Positions 55,326-63,274 of a stretch of 64,000 bases of DNA are shown here, in pieces. A program made the position numbers and the translations under genes. Positions within the stretch are counted from its first letter, which is position 1, and every line of letters begins with the position of its first letter. A model generated the notes under the pieces. That model made no database searches. It saw only the letters and a list, made by a program, of their open reading frames with translations, and was not told where the DNA came from. Location: NCBI GenBank assembly GCA_900473915.1, contig UCNG01000012.1, positions 62,001 through 126,000 of the forward strand, in the 5' to 3' direction. This DNA is from Hyphomicrobiales bacterium. Its GTDB lineage: Bacteria; Pseudomonadota; Alphaproteobacteria; Rhizobiales; Rhizobiaceae.

Positions 55326-56516
55326 TCAGACACCAGCCGGGGCAGCCGGTGAAGCCTGATTGTCGGTTACGACCTTGTCCCCCTCGTTCAGGCCCGAGCG
55401 GATTTCAATATTGACCTTGTCAGTAATTCCGGTTTCGACAGTGCGGTCCTCGATCCTGTGTTCGCCAGTCACGACACGAACCTGTGCCTTGCCGGGTTCA
55501 CCCGTTTCCTTCAGAGCCGTCACAGGCACGATCAATACGTTCGTTGCCTTTGCCAGCACTACATGAACCTCCGCTGTCATGTAGGTCCTGAGCAGGCCAT
55601 CCGGATTGGGAACGGTGAAAATACCCTTGTAATAAATGGCCGAAGCGGTCGCCGTGCTGGAGGAACTCACCGACGTCGCCGTGAAGCTCTTGTCGCTGAC
55701 GACGGAATCCGGAGCCGGCTCGATTTTTTCCAGCTTTGCCTCGTAGCGCCTCTGGTTCTGTCCGGATATGGTGAAATAAAGCGGCATTCCCTCACGAACC
55801 TGGGTAATGTCGGCTTCCGAAATGTCCGCCTCGACCGTCATCGCGTCGAGCTGGCCGAGGATGGCGATTGTCGGCGCACTTTGCTGCGCATTGACGGTCT
55901 GGCCTTCCTGCGCCACCGTGGCGAGGATCGTTCCATCGATCGGCGCGGTAATGCGGGTATAGGCCAGATTGGTCTCGGCGATCCGGACTTCAACCTTTGC
56001 CGCGGCAATTGCAGCTTCGCTGTTGGCGACCTGTGCTTCCTTCGACTTCACGGCGCTGGCCGCCTTGTCGTAGTCCGCTCGCGCGACAGCGTTCTTCCCG
56101 ATCATCATCTGGTTTCGCGCCAGATCCAGTCTGGCTAGTTCCAGATCGGCGAGATACTGGGCTCGCGTGGCCTCATTCTGGCGAAGCGAAGCTTCGGCCT
56201 TGTTCAGTTCGTTCTGCTGGTTGGTCGAGTCAATCAGGGCAACGACCTCGCCCGCCTTGATCTGCTGGCCGGGTTTCACCTTCAGGGAGAGAATGCGGCC
56301 GGTTGCCTGCGCGCCGATGGCCACCAGATTTTTCGGCCGCAACGTGCCCGTGGCAAGAACCGAACTTTCGATGTCGCCGCGCTTGATCAGGGTCGTGGCG
56401 GGTAGGGGTTCCTCTTTGGTCAGGAAACGAAAGACGAAGTACCCTGCGATCAGCAATGCGATAAGGACGGCCAGCCACAAGCGCCAGCGAAAACGGCGTT
56501 TCGATGTGGGTTTCAT
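55326..56516 (-). CDS. macA: MacA-type periplasmic adaptor (membrane fusion) protein
   Basis: The 396-residue adaptor has an N-terminal membrane anchor (LWLAVLIALLIAGYFVFRFL), split lipoyl halves (GRILSLKVKPGQQIKAGEVVALIDS and ITAPIDGTILATVAQEGQTV), a helical hairpin between (about residues 100-170) and beta-barrel/membrane-proximal domains. It bridges MacB and the outer-membrane channel encoded upstream. It overlaps that gene by four bases. Confidence 0.9.
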   Translation of the reverse strand: MKPTSKRRFRWRLWLAVLIALLIAGYFVFRFLTKEEPLPATTLIKRGDIESSVLATGTLRPKNLVAIGAQATGRILSLKVKPGQQIKAGEVVALIDSTNQQNELNKAEASLRQNEATRAQYLADLELARLDLARNQMMIGKNAVARADYDKAASAVKSKEAQVANSEAAIAAAKVEVRIAETNLAYTRITAPIDGTILATVAQEGQTVNAQQSAPTIAILGQLDAMTVEADISEADITQVREGMPLYFTISGQNQRRYEAKLEKIEPAPDSVVSDKSFTATSVSSSSTATASAIYYKGIFTVPNPDGLLRTYMTAEVHVVLAKATNVLIVPVTALKETGEPGKAQVRVVTGEHRIEDRTVETGITDKVNIEIRSGLNEGDKVVTDNQASPAAPAGV

Positions 56517-57994
56517 AGTGGCCTCTTATCGGTTGTCAGCGGAGGAAGCGGCCTAGCCTTGACGATGCGCGGACCTGTATGACCGTCGACCACCTCGGGC
56601 TTCGCAACATCGATGCTGCCATTCCAGCCGCCGCCCAATGCTTTTTGCAGGGCGACATAATTCAGGACGAGATCGGTTCGGGCCTGATTGAGATTGGTTT
56701 CCGCGCTCAGAAGATCGCGCTGTGCGGTCAATACATCCACAAAGCTCTTTGTGCCCGCACGGTATTGCTCAAGCGTGAGTTCGTTGATCTTGCGGCTGTT
56801 GCTGACAATTTTCTGCAACTGGGCCGCCCGCAGCCGGTTCTGGTTGAGCGAAACGCTCGCGTTCTCGACTTCGCTGAGCGCTGTCAGAATAGACTTGCGA
56901 TAAGCAATAAATGACTGGTCGCGCGCGGCTCGCGCCGCCTCGACATCGGCTTTCAGCTGACCGCCCTGAAAGATCGGGACACGCAGGCTTGGACCGAAGG
57001 CCCAGCTGATCGTCGACAGCTTGCCAAGATCACCGAAATTGGCGCCGCCCGTATTGATGTTGCCGGTGAGCGAAACACTTGGATAGAGCAGGGCCTGTTT
57101 CTGGCCAACGCTGGCGGTCGAACTTGCATAATCGCGTTCCGCTGCGCGCACATCCGGACGGCTCAGCAACAAATCGGCGGGCAGGCCAGCGCTAACCTTG
57201 CGCGGGATCGCCGGGACCGGGCCAGACTTGTTCAGAACGCCAGCCAGCGCCGAAGACGACCGGCCCGTCAGGACGGCCAACTGGTTGAGATATTGGGCGT
57301 AGCTGATCCGCAGCCCCGGTATCTGCGATTCCGTTGTCGCGGCCTGCGTCTCCGCGCTCAACAGATCGACCTGGGAAATGTTTCCGGCCTCCAGCTGGCT
57401 GCGCGTCAGCGCCACGGTCTGCCGCTGGGATGCGGCGTTGCGCTGCGCGATGGCAATACTGGCCTGCACGCCGCGCAAATTGGCATAGTTGGTAGCAATA
57501 TCGCCGATCAATGTGACGAGCGCCGCCCGCAACTGTTCATTGGCGGATTCAACATTGTAATAGGCGGCTTCCACACCACGCTTGTTGCCGCCGAAAAGAT
57601 CAAGCTCCCATGTGGTGTTGAAGCCCATGCTCGATTGATTGGAGGCAAGCGTGTTGTCACTGTCGGAGCGCGTGTATTTGCCGCTTCCATCCAGCTTTGG
57701 ATAGAGCACGCCTCCGGCAGAGGTGAAGTTGGCGCGGGCTTGCCGCACCTTCGCCTTCGCGGTCGCCACATCCGGGCTGCCCGCGATCCCATCCGCAATC
57801 AGTTGATCCAGAACCGGGTCTTTCAGGTTCTTCCACCAGTCGCCCAGCTGCGGGGCGCGGCTTTCAGCCCTGCTGTTCCATCCGGCAGGCGTCAGCACAG
57901 TCGGCTTCTGATAATCGGGACCAACGGTGACGCATGCCGCCAGCAACGGGAGGATGCTTCCTAGTACAGTCAGGCGAACAAGTGATATCGTCAA
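56513..57994 (-). CDS. TolC-like outer membrane efflux lipoprotein (NodT/OprM family)
   Basis: The 493-residue channel protein has a lipoprotein signal with lipobox LAAC (Cys21) and two repeats of the outer membrane efflux fold (DLFGGNKRGVEAAYYNVESANEQLRAALVTLIGDIATNYANLR and the equivalent block near residues 360-440). The start seems to be a TTG at 57994 behind AGGA. As first gene of a channel-adaptor-ATPase operon it should form a dedicated tripartite pump with MacA and MacB. In E. coli MacAB borrows TolC encoded elsewhere. Confidence 0.88.
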   Translation of the reverse strand: MTISLVRLTVLGSILPLLAACVTVGPDYQKPTVLTPAGWNSRAESRAPQLGDWWKNLKDPVLDQLIADGIAGSPDVATAKAKVRQARANFTSAGGVLYPKLDGSGKYTRSDSDNTLASNQSSMGFNTTWELDLFGGNKRGVEAAYYNVESANEQLRAALVTLIGDIATNYANLRGVQASIAIAQRNAASQRQTVALTRSQLEAGNISQVDLLSAETQAATTESQIPGLRISYAQYLNQLAVLTGRSSSALAGVLNKSGPVPAIPRKVSAGLPADLLLSRPDVRAAERDYASSTASVGQKQALLYPSVSLTGNINTGGANFGDLGKLSTISWAFGPSLRVPIFQGGQLKADVEAARAARDQSFIAYRKSILTALSEVENASVSLNQNRLRAAQLQKIVSNSRKINELTLEQYRAGTKSFVDVLTAQRDLLSAETNLNQARTDLVLNYVALQKALGGGWNGSIDVAKPEVVDGHTGPRIVKARPLPPLTTDKRPL

Positions 57995-58281
57995 AAAGCT
58001 GGTCCTGAAATTTCCGAGCTGTCATCGATTCAGCATATGACTGCTTCGAAAACGAAGCGCCCTTATACCTGCAACGGTTGTGCCTAGGCAGCCCAAGGTA
58101 GTGGGAGCGTGCCATGGGTCGCGCCGAGTCGCGGTTTGCGGGCATAATGCCATCCTTCTTTCCCGATCATCAGCGAATGATCGAAGTCAAATGTGGCAAT
58201 GCACAGAAAATATCAGGATCGTGTCTAGAGCCTGTCAGCGTTCACTGCGGCAAAAACTTTTCCACTTGTCGGAATGCCGCT

Positions 58282-59304
58282 TCAGGCGCGCTCCAGCCAG
58301 TCGGCCAACGAGCGGCGGTTTGCAGCGCGCCCGCGCATTGGTTCGGCCATGCACATGGAGTTGAGAACGGCTTCCTGCGTGGCCTCAGCCGCTGCGCGGA
58401 AAAGCGTGTCTATGCGATTTTCATTCAGCACTGCGATCCCGACCACATCACGTTCTTCGTCATGATCGAACGTTACCGCCGTCGAGAAGCCGATAGCAAT
58501 ATCGCCGCTGCCATGGCCCCAGAACGCCCCAAGACGCGCCAGTCCCGCGCCGCAGCGGCGCGTTACGCGCTTCAATTGGCGATGCTCCATCGGAACATCG
58601 GTGGCCAGCACCAGAATGACCGAGCCTTTTTCGGGCTGGTCGTCTGCTTTTGGCGAAGGCCTGCGCCCGTCTGGAAGAACCAGATCGCCCGCCCGCCCGA
58701 AATTGGTCAGCGCCAGAACGCCGAGGTGATGGGTTTTGCCATCCAGTTCGAACTGGCGCGAGGATGTGCCGATGCCGCCCTTGAAGCCGAAACAGCTCAT
58801 GCCGGTGCCCGCACCGACATTGCCTTCGCCCACGGTTGCTCCGGCGGTCTTCAAGGCTTCCTGCGCGTCGGCTTCCGTGACGGCCATGGCCTGAATATCG
58901 TTGAGCGGGCCGTCATTGCATTCCAGAACCACCGGATTGACGGTGGCCGTCGTGCGCCCGATATCGGGGTTGCCCGCAATCGCTTCGCGGATCAGCGCAT
59001 TGGCGCAGGTTCCAACGCCAAACGTATTGGTGAGCAGGATCGGCGTTTCCAGCGTTCCCAGTTCCTCAACCTGCACAAGACCGGTGCTTTTGCCAAAACC
59101 ATTGATGACATCGCAGGCGGCCAGCACCTTGCGGCGATACATGTTGCCGTCATGGGGGATGATCGCCGTCACGCCGGTATTGATGTCGCCGTGGCGCAAG
59201 GTGCGGTGCCCCACGCGCACGCCCGGCACATCGGTGATGGCGTTTTGTTCGCCCGGCTGCATGATGCCGCAGATGATGCCGTAGTCGCGTGCCTTGCCTG
59301 TCAT
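58282..59304 (-). CDS. P1 family peptidase (DmpA-like aminopeptidase)
   Basis: The 340-residue enzyme belongs to the DmpA/BapA family, self-processing N-terminal-nucleophile hydrolases that release N-terminal D-, L- or beta-amino acids from small peptides. ITDVPGVRVGHRTL, VLLTNTFGVGTCANALIREA-like and EGNVGAGTGMSCFGFKGGIGTSSR motifs are present. The predicted autocleavage site is the Gly-Ser pair in PEKGSVILVLATD, about residue 228 from this start, whose Ser is the nucleophile. GGGA six bases upstream supports the ATG at 59304 over 59310. It is the last gene of the operon with the D-amino acid aminotransferase and amino acid transporter. Confidence 0.85.
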   Translation of the reverse strand: MTGKARDYGIICGIMQPGEQNAITDVPGVRVGHRTLRHGDINTGVTAIIPHDGNMYRRKVLAACDVINGFGKSTGLVQVEELGTLETPILLTNTFGVGTCANALIREAIAGNPDIGRTTATVNPVVLECNDGPLNDIQAMAVTEADAQEALKTAGATVGEGNVGAGTGMSCFGFKGGIGTSSRQFELDGKTHHLGVLALTNFGRAGDLVLPDGRRPSPKADDQPEKGSVILVLATDVPMEHRQLKRVTRRCGAGLARLGAFWGHGSGDIAIGFSTAVTFDHDEERDVVGIAVLNENRIDTLFRAAAEATQEAVLNSMCMAEPMRGRAANRRSLADWLERA

Positions 59305-59337
59305 GGTCATTCCCGGTCAGAAGTTGGGGGCGGGGCG

Positions 59338-60081
59338 TCAGAGACGCCCGGCCTCGATAATGCGTTTGAGGAAAGCCTGCGTGCGCTCGCCTTGCGGATT
59401 GCCGAAAATCTGCGATGGCGGGCCTTCTTCATAGACCTTGCCGTTTTGCAGGAAACAGACCTTGTCCGCAACCTCGCGGGCAAAACCCATTTCATGCGTG
59501 GCAAGAACCATGGTCATGCCCTTTTTGGCGAGGTCGCGCACGATGTCGAGCACTTCCGAAACCAGTTCGGGATCAAGCGCCGAGGTGATCTCGTCAAGCA
59601 AAAGCAGCGTCGGATCCATCAGAAGTGCGCGCACGATGGCGACACGCTGCTGCTGTCCGCCGGACAGGCGGTCAGGATATTCCTTCGCCTTGTGGTCAAG
59701 CCCGATGCGCGCGAGCAGCGCCAGGCCTTTTTCCTCGGCTTCCTTCACGGGCATGCCCAGCACCTTTGTCGGCCCCAGCGTGACATTTTCCATCACCGTC
59801 ATATGCGGAAACAGATTATATCCCTGAAACACGATGCCGATCTCGCGACGCAATATGTCGAGGTCCACGCCCGGTCCGGTGACGCGGTCTCCATGCAGGC
59901 GGATTTCGCCTTCGTCGATGGTTTCAAGCCGATTGATGCAGCGCAGCAATGTGGACTTGCCGCAGCCGGAAGGCCCGATCAGGCAGACGACCTGATGTTC
60001 CTCGATGTTCAGGCTGATGCCGGACAGAACTTCCAGCGCGCCATAGCGCTTATATGCCTTGTCGATTTCTACGAGTGCCAT
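59338..60081 (-). CDS. Amino acid ABC transporter ATP-binding protein
   Basis: The 247-residue ATPase of the GlnQ type has Walker [10 protein letters not shown] (near residue 35), signature [15 protein letters not shown], Walker B LLLLDEITSALDPE and H-loop [16 protein letters not shown]. The Walker B Glu is followed by Ile-Thr instead of the common Pro-Thr. The start at 60081 begins the domain; the frame runs further upstream into the permease gene. It works with the permease and binding protein encoded upstream. Confidence 0.88.
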   Translation of the reverse strand: MALVEIDKAYKRYGALEVLSGISLNIEEHQVVCLIGPSGCGKSTLLRCINRLETIDEGEIRLHGDRVTGPGVDLDILRREIGIVFQGYNLFPHMTVMENVTLGPTKVLGMPVKEAEEKGLALLARIGLDHKAKEYPDRLSGGQQQRVAIVRALLMDPTLLLLDEITSALDPELVSEVLDIVRDLAKKGMTMVLATHEMGFAREVADKVCFLQNGKVYEEGPPSQIFGNPQGERTQAFLKRIIEAGRL

Positions 60082-60092
60082 TGTCAGTCCCC

Positions 60093-61202
60093 TTACATGC
60101 TCGAGCGCATTTTTCTGCGATCCCGTTCGATCAGGCGATCGACGAAGCGGGCCTGCGGAATGGTGATGACGATGAACAGTATGGCGACGGTGGTGACAGC
60201 CGACAGGTTGAAGTAGTTCGCGGCGATGATCTTCGACTGGTTGAAGGCATCGATGGTGCCGATGATGGCGACGAGGGCGGTGTCCTTCTGCAAGCTGATG
60301 CAATTGTTCATCAGCGGCGGAATGATGCCGCGCACGGCCAGCGGCACAACCACATAGCGCATGGTGCGCGCATAGGAGAGGCCGAGCGAGCGCGCGGCCG
60401 CAATCTGGCTTGGATGCACGCTTTCAATGCCCGCGCGATAGACTTCGGACGTATAGGCGCCATAGGTCAGCGTCAGCGCGATAATGGCATAGGCGTTGGA
60501 GGACAGGTCCTTCAGGATCGGCAGGCCGGTCAGCGGGAGGCCGAAACCGATGAGATAGATGGTGATGATGGCCGGTAGCCCGCGAAACAGATCGCTGTAG
60601 AGCGTCGCAAGCACGCGGATCGGCTTGCCAGCCTTGCCCGGCAAAGTGCGCGCAATGGCGATGACGAGCGCCCAAACGAGGATCAGGATGGCAGATACAA
60701 AGAATATGAAGATATTCGTGCCGAAGGCTTTCAGCACCGTGCCCGCCGATTTAACGATCAGGCTGATGTCGAAGAAGGTTCGGCTGACGGCTGCGTCATT
60801 GACGATCATGAACCATGCGCCGGCGCAGATGATGAGAACGGCAACGGCGTAGGAAATCACCTGCCAGGAGAGATCGGAGGCTTTTGCGCCGAGCTCGCGC
60901 CCGCGGTAAATATCCGCGCTTTTCCCGGAGTCGCCTGAAATCTGCAAGGCGCGCCAGGCAAACCACAGAACGGCAAGCGGCGCCAGCAGCAGCGCCGCGC
61001 CAACCGCCACGACGGGGAGTTCGGGCCAGCCCTGCGAGATCGTATAGGCCGAAACGCTATAGACTGTCTGGCCCGCAGCCAGAAGGGTGAGGAAGGAAAA
61101 GACGAAAGCGAACAGGGAACGACCGCCATGGGTGCGAACCTTGTTTCGGACACGCCATTGCCGCGCGCGTTCCGCGCTTGCATCCGGTGCCGGATAAGAC
61201 AT
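60093..61202 (-). CDS. Amino acid ABC transporter permease
   Basis: This 369-residue permease is longer than the usual 220-240 because of about 150 residues of N-terminal sequence with two or three extra hydrophobic segments (LFAFVFSFLTLLAAGQTVY, PVVAVGAALLLAPLAVLWFAW). The core has FRGLPAIITIYLIGFGLPL and the EAA loop SQIAAARSLGLSYARTMRYVVVPLAVRGIIPP. A single permease gene is present, so it likely forms a homodimer. Confidence 0.86.
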   Translation of the reverse strand: MSYPAPDASAERARQWRVRNKVRTHGGRSLFAFVFSFLTLLAAGQTVYSVSAYTISQGWPELPVVAVGAALLLAPLAVLWFAWRALQISGDSGKSADIYRGRELGAKASDLSWQVISYAVAVLIICAGAWFMIVNDAAVSRTFFDISLIVKSAGTVLKAFGTNIFIFFVSAILILVWALVIAIARTLPGKAGKPIRVLATLYSDLFRGLPAIITIYLIGFGLPLTGLPILKDLSSNAYAIIALTLTYGAYTSEVYRAGIESVHPSQIAAARSLGLSYARTMRYVVVPLAVRGIIPPLMNNCISLQKDTALVAIIGTIDAFNQSKIIAANYFNLSAVTTVAILFIVITIPQARFVDRLIERDRRKMRSSM

Positions 61203-61241
61203 GGTTTATTCTCACTGAAACAGATGGGGAAACGGTCGGTC

Positions 61242-61273
61242 CGGATCGCAACCGGCACTGCGGTTGCGATCCG
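61242..61273 (-). other. Intercistronic stem-loop after the amino acid binding-protein gene
   Basis: A perfect 13-bp stem (CGGATCGCAACCG / CGGTTGCGATCCG) encloses a six-base loop and is flanked by weaker outer arms. It lies between the binding protein and permease genes without a T-tract, fitting mRNA protection of the binding-protein message. Confidence 0.7.
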
Positions 61274-61285
61274 AAAACCGTCAGA

Positions 61286-62149
61286 TCAAGGCTTCCAGAG
61301 CGGAACGTCGGAAGGCGACGTGCCCCACGAAGGAAGCAGATAGGCGGCTTCAAGCTTCTTCAGCGTGCCGTCCTTTTCCATGTCCTCGATCAGCTGATCG
61401 ATGACCTTCTTGTTTTCCGAACCCTTCGGATAGATGCCTGCGGTCTGACCGCCGGACTCATACTTGCCGACAACCGCCAGCTTTCCGTTGGAATTCTGCA
61501 CCTGCCCCAGAATGATCGAGAGATCGGTCATCACGGCGTCAACCTTGCCTGCGGCAAGGGCGGTGAACATGGAAGCCGTATCGTCGAACACATCGAGGCT
61601 TGCAACCTTCAGCGTGTCCTGCGCGAACGGAACCAGCGTCGTACCGGCCTGCGTTCCAATTTTCCCGGTCTTCATGTCTGCTTCCGCAACCGGCTTGTCG
61701 GCACGGGCGGCGACGCCGTAATCGGAATTCATGTAAGGAGCGGAAAAATCCACGACCTTCTTGCGCGGTTCCGTAACCGAGATCAGCGCAAGCGCGATGT
61801 CGTAATCCTTGTTCTGACCGGCAACGATGGAATCGAACGAGGCATTGACCAGCTTCACCTTGTCGAGGCCCAGACGATGCGCAATGTTGACCGCCATGCA
61901 GAACTCGTAGCCGTCCTTGATGGTATCCGGCGTATCGCCGTTGAACTGGCCAAGGGCAGGCAGGTTGATGATGACGGTGAACTGGCCTTCAACGGCTGGG
62001 TTGATCTTGGCCGAGCCTTTTTCGCCGGTCAGCGGGCAATCGCCATAACCTTCAGTGGCTGCCGATGCGGCTCCCGCACCTGCCAGCGCTGCCGCGCTGG
62101 CAAAAAGTGCACCATAGGCTGTCTGTTTCAGTAGTCTTTTTATTGTCAT
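61286..62149 (-). CDS. Amino acid ABC transporter periplasmic binding protein
   Basis: The 287-residue binding protein (family 3) has a signal peptide ending near residue 31 (ASA before ATEGYGD) and the fold markers DGYEFCMAVNIAHRLGLDKVKLVNASFDSIVAGQNKDYDIALALISVTEPRKKVVDFSAPY and GKIGTQAGTTL. AGAGGGGAC precedes the ATG. The ligand is unknown; the neighbouring D-amino acid aminotransferase and DmpA peptidase suggest a D-amino acid or small peptide product. Confidence 0.86.
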   Translation of the reverse strand: MTIKRLLKQTAYGALFASAAALAGAGAASAATEGYGDCPLTGEKGSAKINPAVEGQFTVIINLPALGQFNGDTPDTIKDGYEFCMAVNIAHRLGLDKVKLVNASFDSIVAGQNKDYDIALALISVTEPRKKVVDFSAPYMNSDYGVAARADKPVAEADMKTGKIGTQAGTTLVPFAQDTLKVASLDVFDDTASMFTALAAGKVDAVMTDLSIILGQVQNSNGKLAVVGKYESGGQTAGIYPKGSENKKVIDQLIEDMEKDGTLKKLEAAYLLPSWGTSPSDVPLWKP

Positions 62150-62177
62150 TGTCCCCTCTTGCTTTCATTTTTTGAGG

Positions 62178-63047
62178 TTAAGGTTGAAATACCGGCTCCG
62201 CTCCCGTGCGAGCCATGTCCATGTAGATCTCCTGCAGACGGCGGGTGAGTGGCCCAGGCTTGCCGTCGGAGACCGTGTGATCCTGAATGCCGATGATCGG
62301 CGTCACGAAGCTCGATGCGCTCGTGAGGAAAGCTTCCTTCGCAGCCTTCGCCTCATCGACCGTGAACAGGCGCTCTTCAATGCGCAGGTTCTGTTCTTCC
62401 GCGATCTTGATGACGGCGCGGCGCGTGCAACCGGGCAGGATGGAGTGCGAATTCGGACGCGTTACCAGCACATTGTCATTGGTGATGATGAAGGCCGTTG
62501 AAGAGCCGCCTTCGGTGACAAAGCCGTCTTCGACCAGCCAGACCTCGTGGAAACCCTTGGCTTTCGCCTGCTTCTTGGCCAGCACCTGCGCCAGAAGCAT
62601 GACGGTCTTGATGTCGCGGCGCGCCCAGCGCGTATCCGGCGCCACATCCACACGCACGCCGTTCTGCACCGATGGCGAGTTGGCGAGGTTCTTGGCCTGC
62701 GTGAACATGACGAAATTCGGCTTGATGTCGTCGGCATAGACGAAATCGCGCTCGGCTTCGCCGCGCGTCACCTGCATATAGACGACGCCTTCATGCAGTT
62801 CGTTGCGTTTCATCAGCTCGATCTGGGCCGCGCGAATATCGTCAAGCGAAGCAGGCAACGGTATTCCGAGTTCCTTGACGGAACGCTCCAGACGGGCAAG
62901 ATGAAGCTCATTATCGACAAGGCGGCCATCGATGACAGCGCTGACTTCGTAAATTCCGTCGCCAAAAAGAAAGCCGCGATCGAATACCGACACTTTTGCT
63001 TCGTTCTCAGCGACGAAAGCGCCATTCAAATAAATTACCCTGGCCAA
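62178..63047 (-). CDS. dat: D-amino acid aminotransferase (class IV PLP enzyme)
   Basis: The 289-residue fold-type IV aminotransferase shows VIYLNGAFVAENEAKVSVFDRGFLFGDGIYEV, the PLP Lys in RRDIKTVMLLAQVLAKKQA, and the cofactor-binding VTEGGSSTAFIITNDNVLVT. The pattern is closest to D-alanine/D-amino acid transaminases rather than branched-chain IlvE. The start appears to be TTG at 63047 with AGGA seven bases upstream; upstream frame to 63221 runs through repeat DNA and is not coding. First gene of the operon, divergent from lysR. Confidence 0.82.
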   Translation of the reverse strand: MARVIYLNGAFVAENEAKVSVFDRGFLFGDGIYEVSAVIDGRLVDNELHLARLERSVKELGIPLPASLDDIRAAQIELMKRNELHEGVVYMQVTRGEAERDFVYADDIKPNFVMFTQAKNLANSPSVQNGVRVDVAPDTRWARRDIKTVMLLAQVLAKKQAKAKGFHEVWLVEDGFVTEGGSSTAFIITNDNVLVTRPNSHSILPGCTRRAVIKIAEEQNLRIEERLFTVDEAKAAKEAFLTSASSFVTPIIGIQDHTVSDGKPGPLTRRLQEIYMDMARTGAEPVFQP

Positions 63048-63134
63048 AACACGTCCTCGGACATCTGTGTGATTGATTGGGCCGGACGGTAGGAAAAAAC
63101 CTTTGGAGCTGCCAATGCTATGTTTTGCAATCAC

Positions 63135-63151
63135 TATGCAGAAATTGCATA
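63135..63151. promoter_or_regulatory. Candidate LysR-type operator
   Basis: TATGCA-GAAAT-TGCATA is a perfect dyad with the T-N11-A layout of LysR-family binding sites. It lies 88 bases before dat and 124 before the lysR gene, and directly next to the octamer repeat element. Confidence 0.6.
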
Positions 63152-63156
63152 AGGGG

Positions 63157-63253
63157 AGGGCAGTAAGTGAGTAGGGCAGTAAGGCAGTAGGAAAGGTCTG
63201 GTTCGGACGTTTCCTAAACATATTGCCCTATTGCCATACTGCCTTATTGCCCT
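63157..63253. repeat. Palindromic repeat element made of AGGGCAGT-type octamers (Bru-RS-like)
   Basis: The left arm (63157-63188) is four successive octamers: AGGGCAGT, AAGTGAGT, AGGGCAGT, AAGGCAGT. The right arm (63222-63253), read on the other strand, is again four octamers: AGGGCAAT, AAGGCAGT, ATGGCAAT, AGGGCAAT. A 33-base centre separates them. AGGGCAGT is the octamer of the known Brucella VNTR loci, which derive from about 100-bp palindromic Bru-RS elements that are also insertion targets of IS711. Assignment to that family is by memory of the octamer and size. Confidence 0.7.
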
Positions 63254-63274
63254 TTGCAAGAAAGGCCCACCCCA

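Noticed and set aside
58114-60216. A 700-residue open frame on the plus strand
   Set aside because: It is antisense to the DmpA peptidase and ABC ATPase genes and shows no family pattern.
63048-63221. Upstream extension of the dat gene by 58 residues
   Set aside because: The extension reads through the octamer repeat and the LysR-type dyad. The TTG at 63047 with AGGA upstream gives the normal length of the family.
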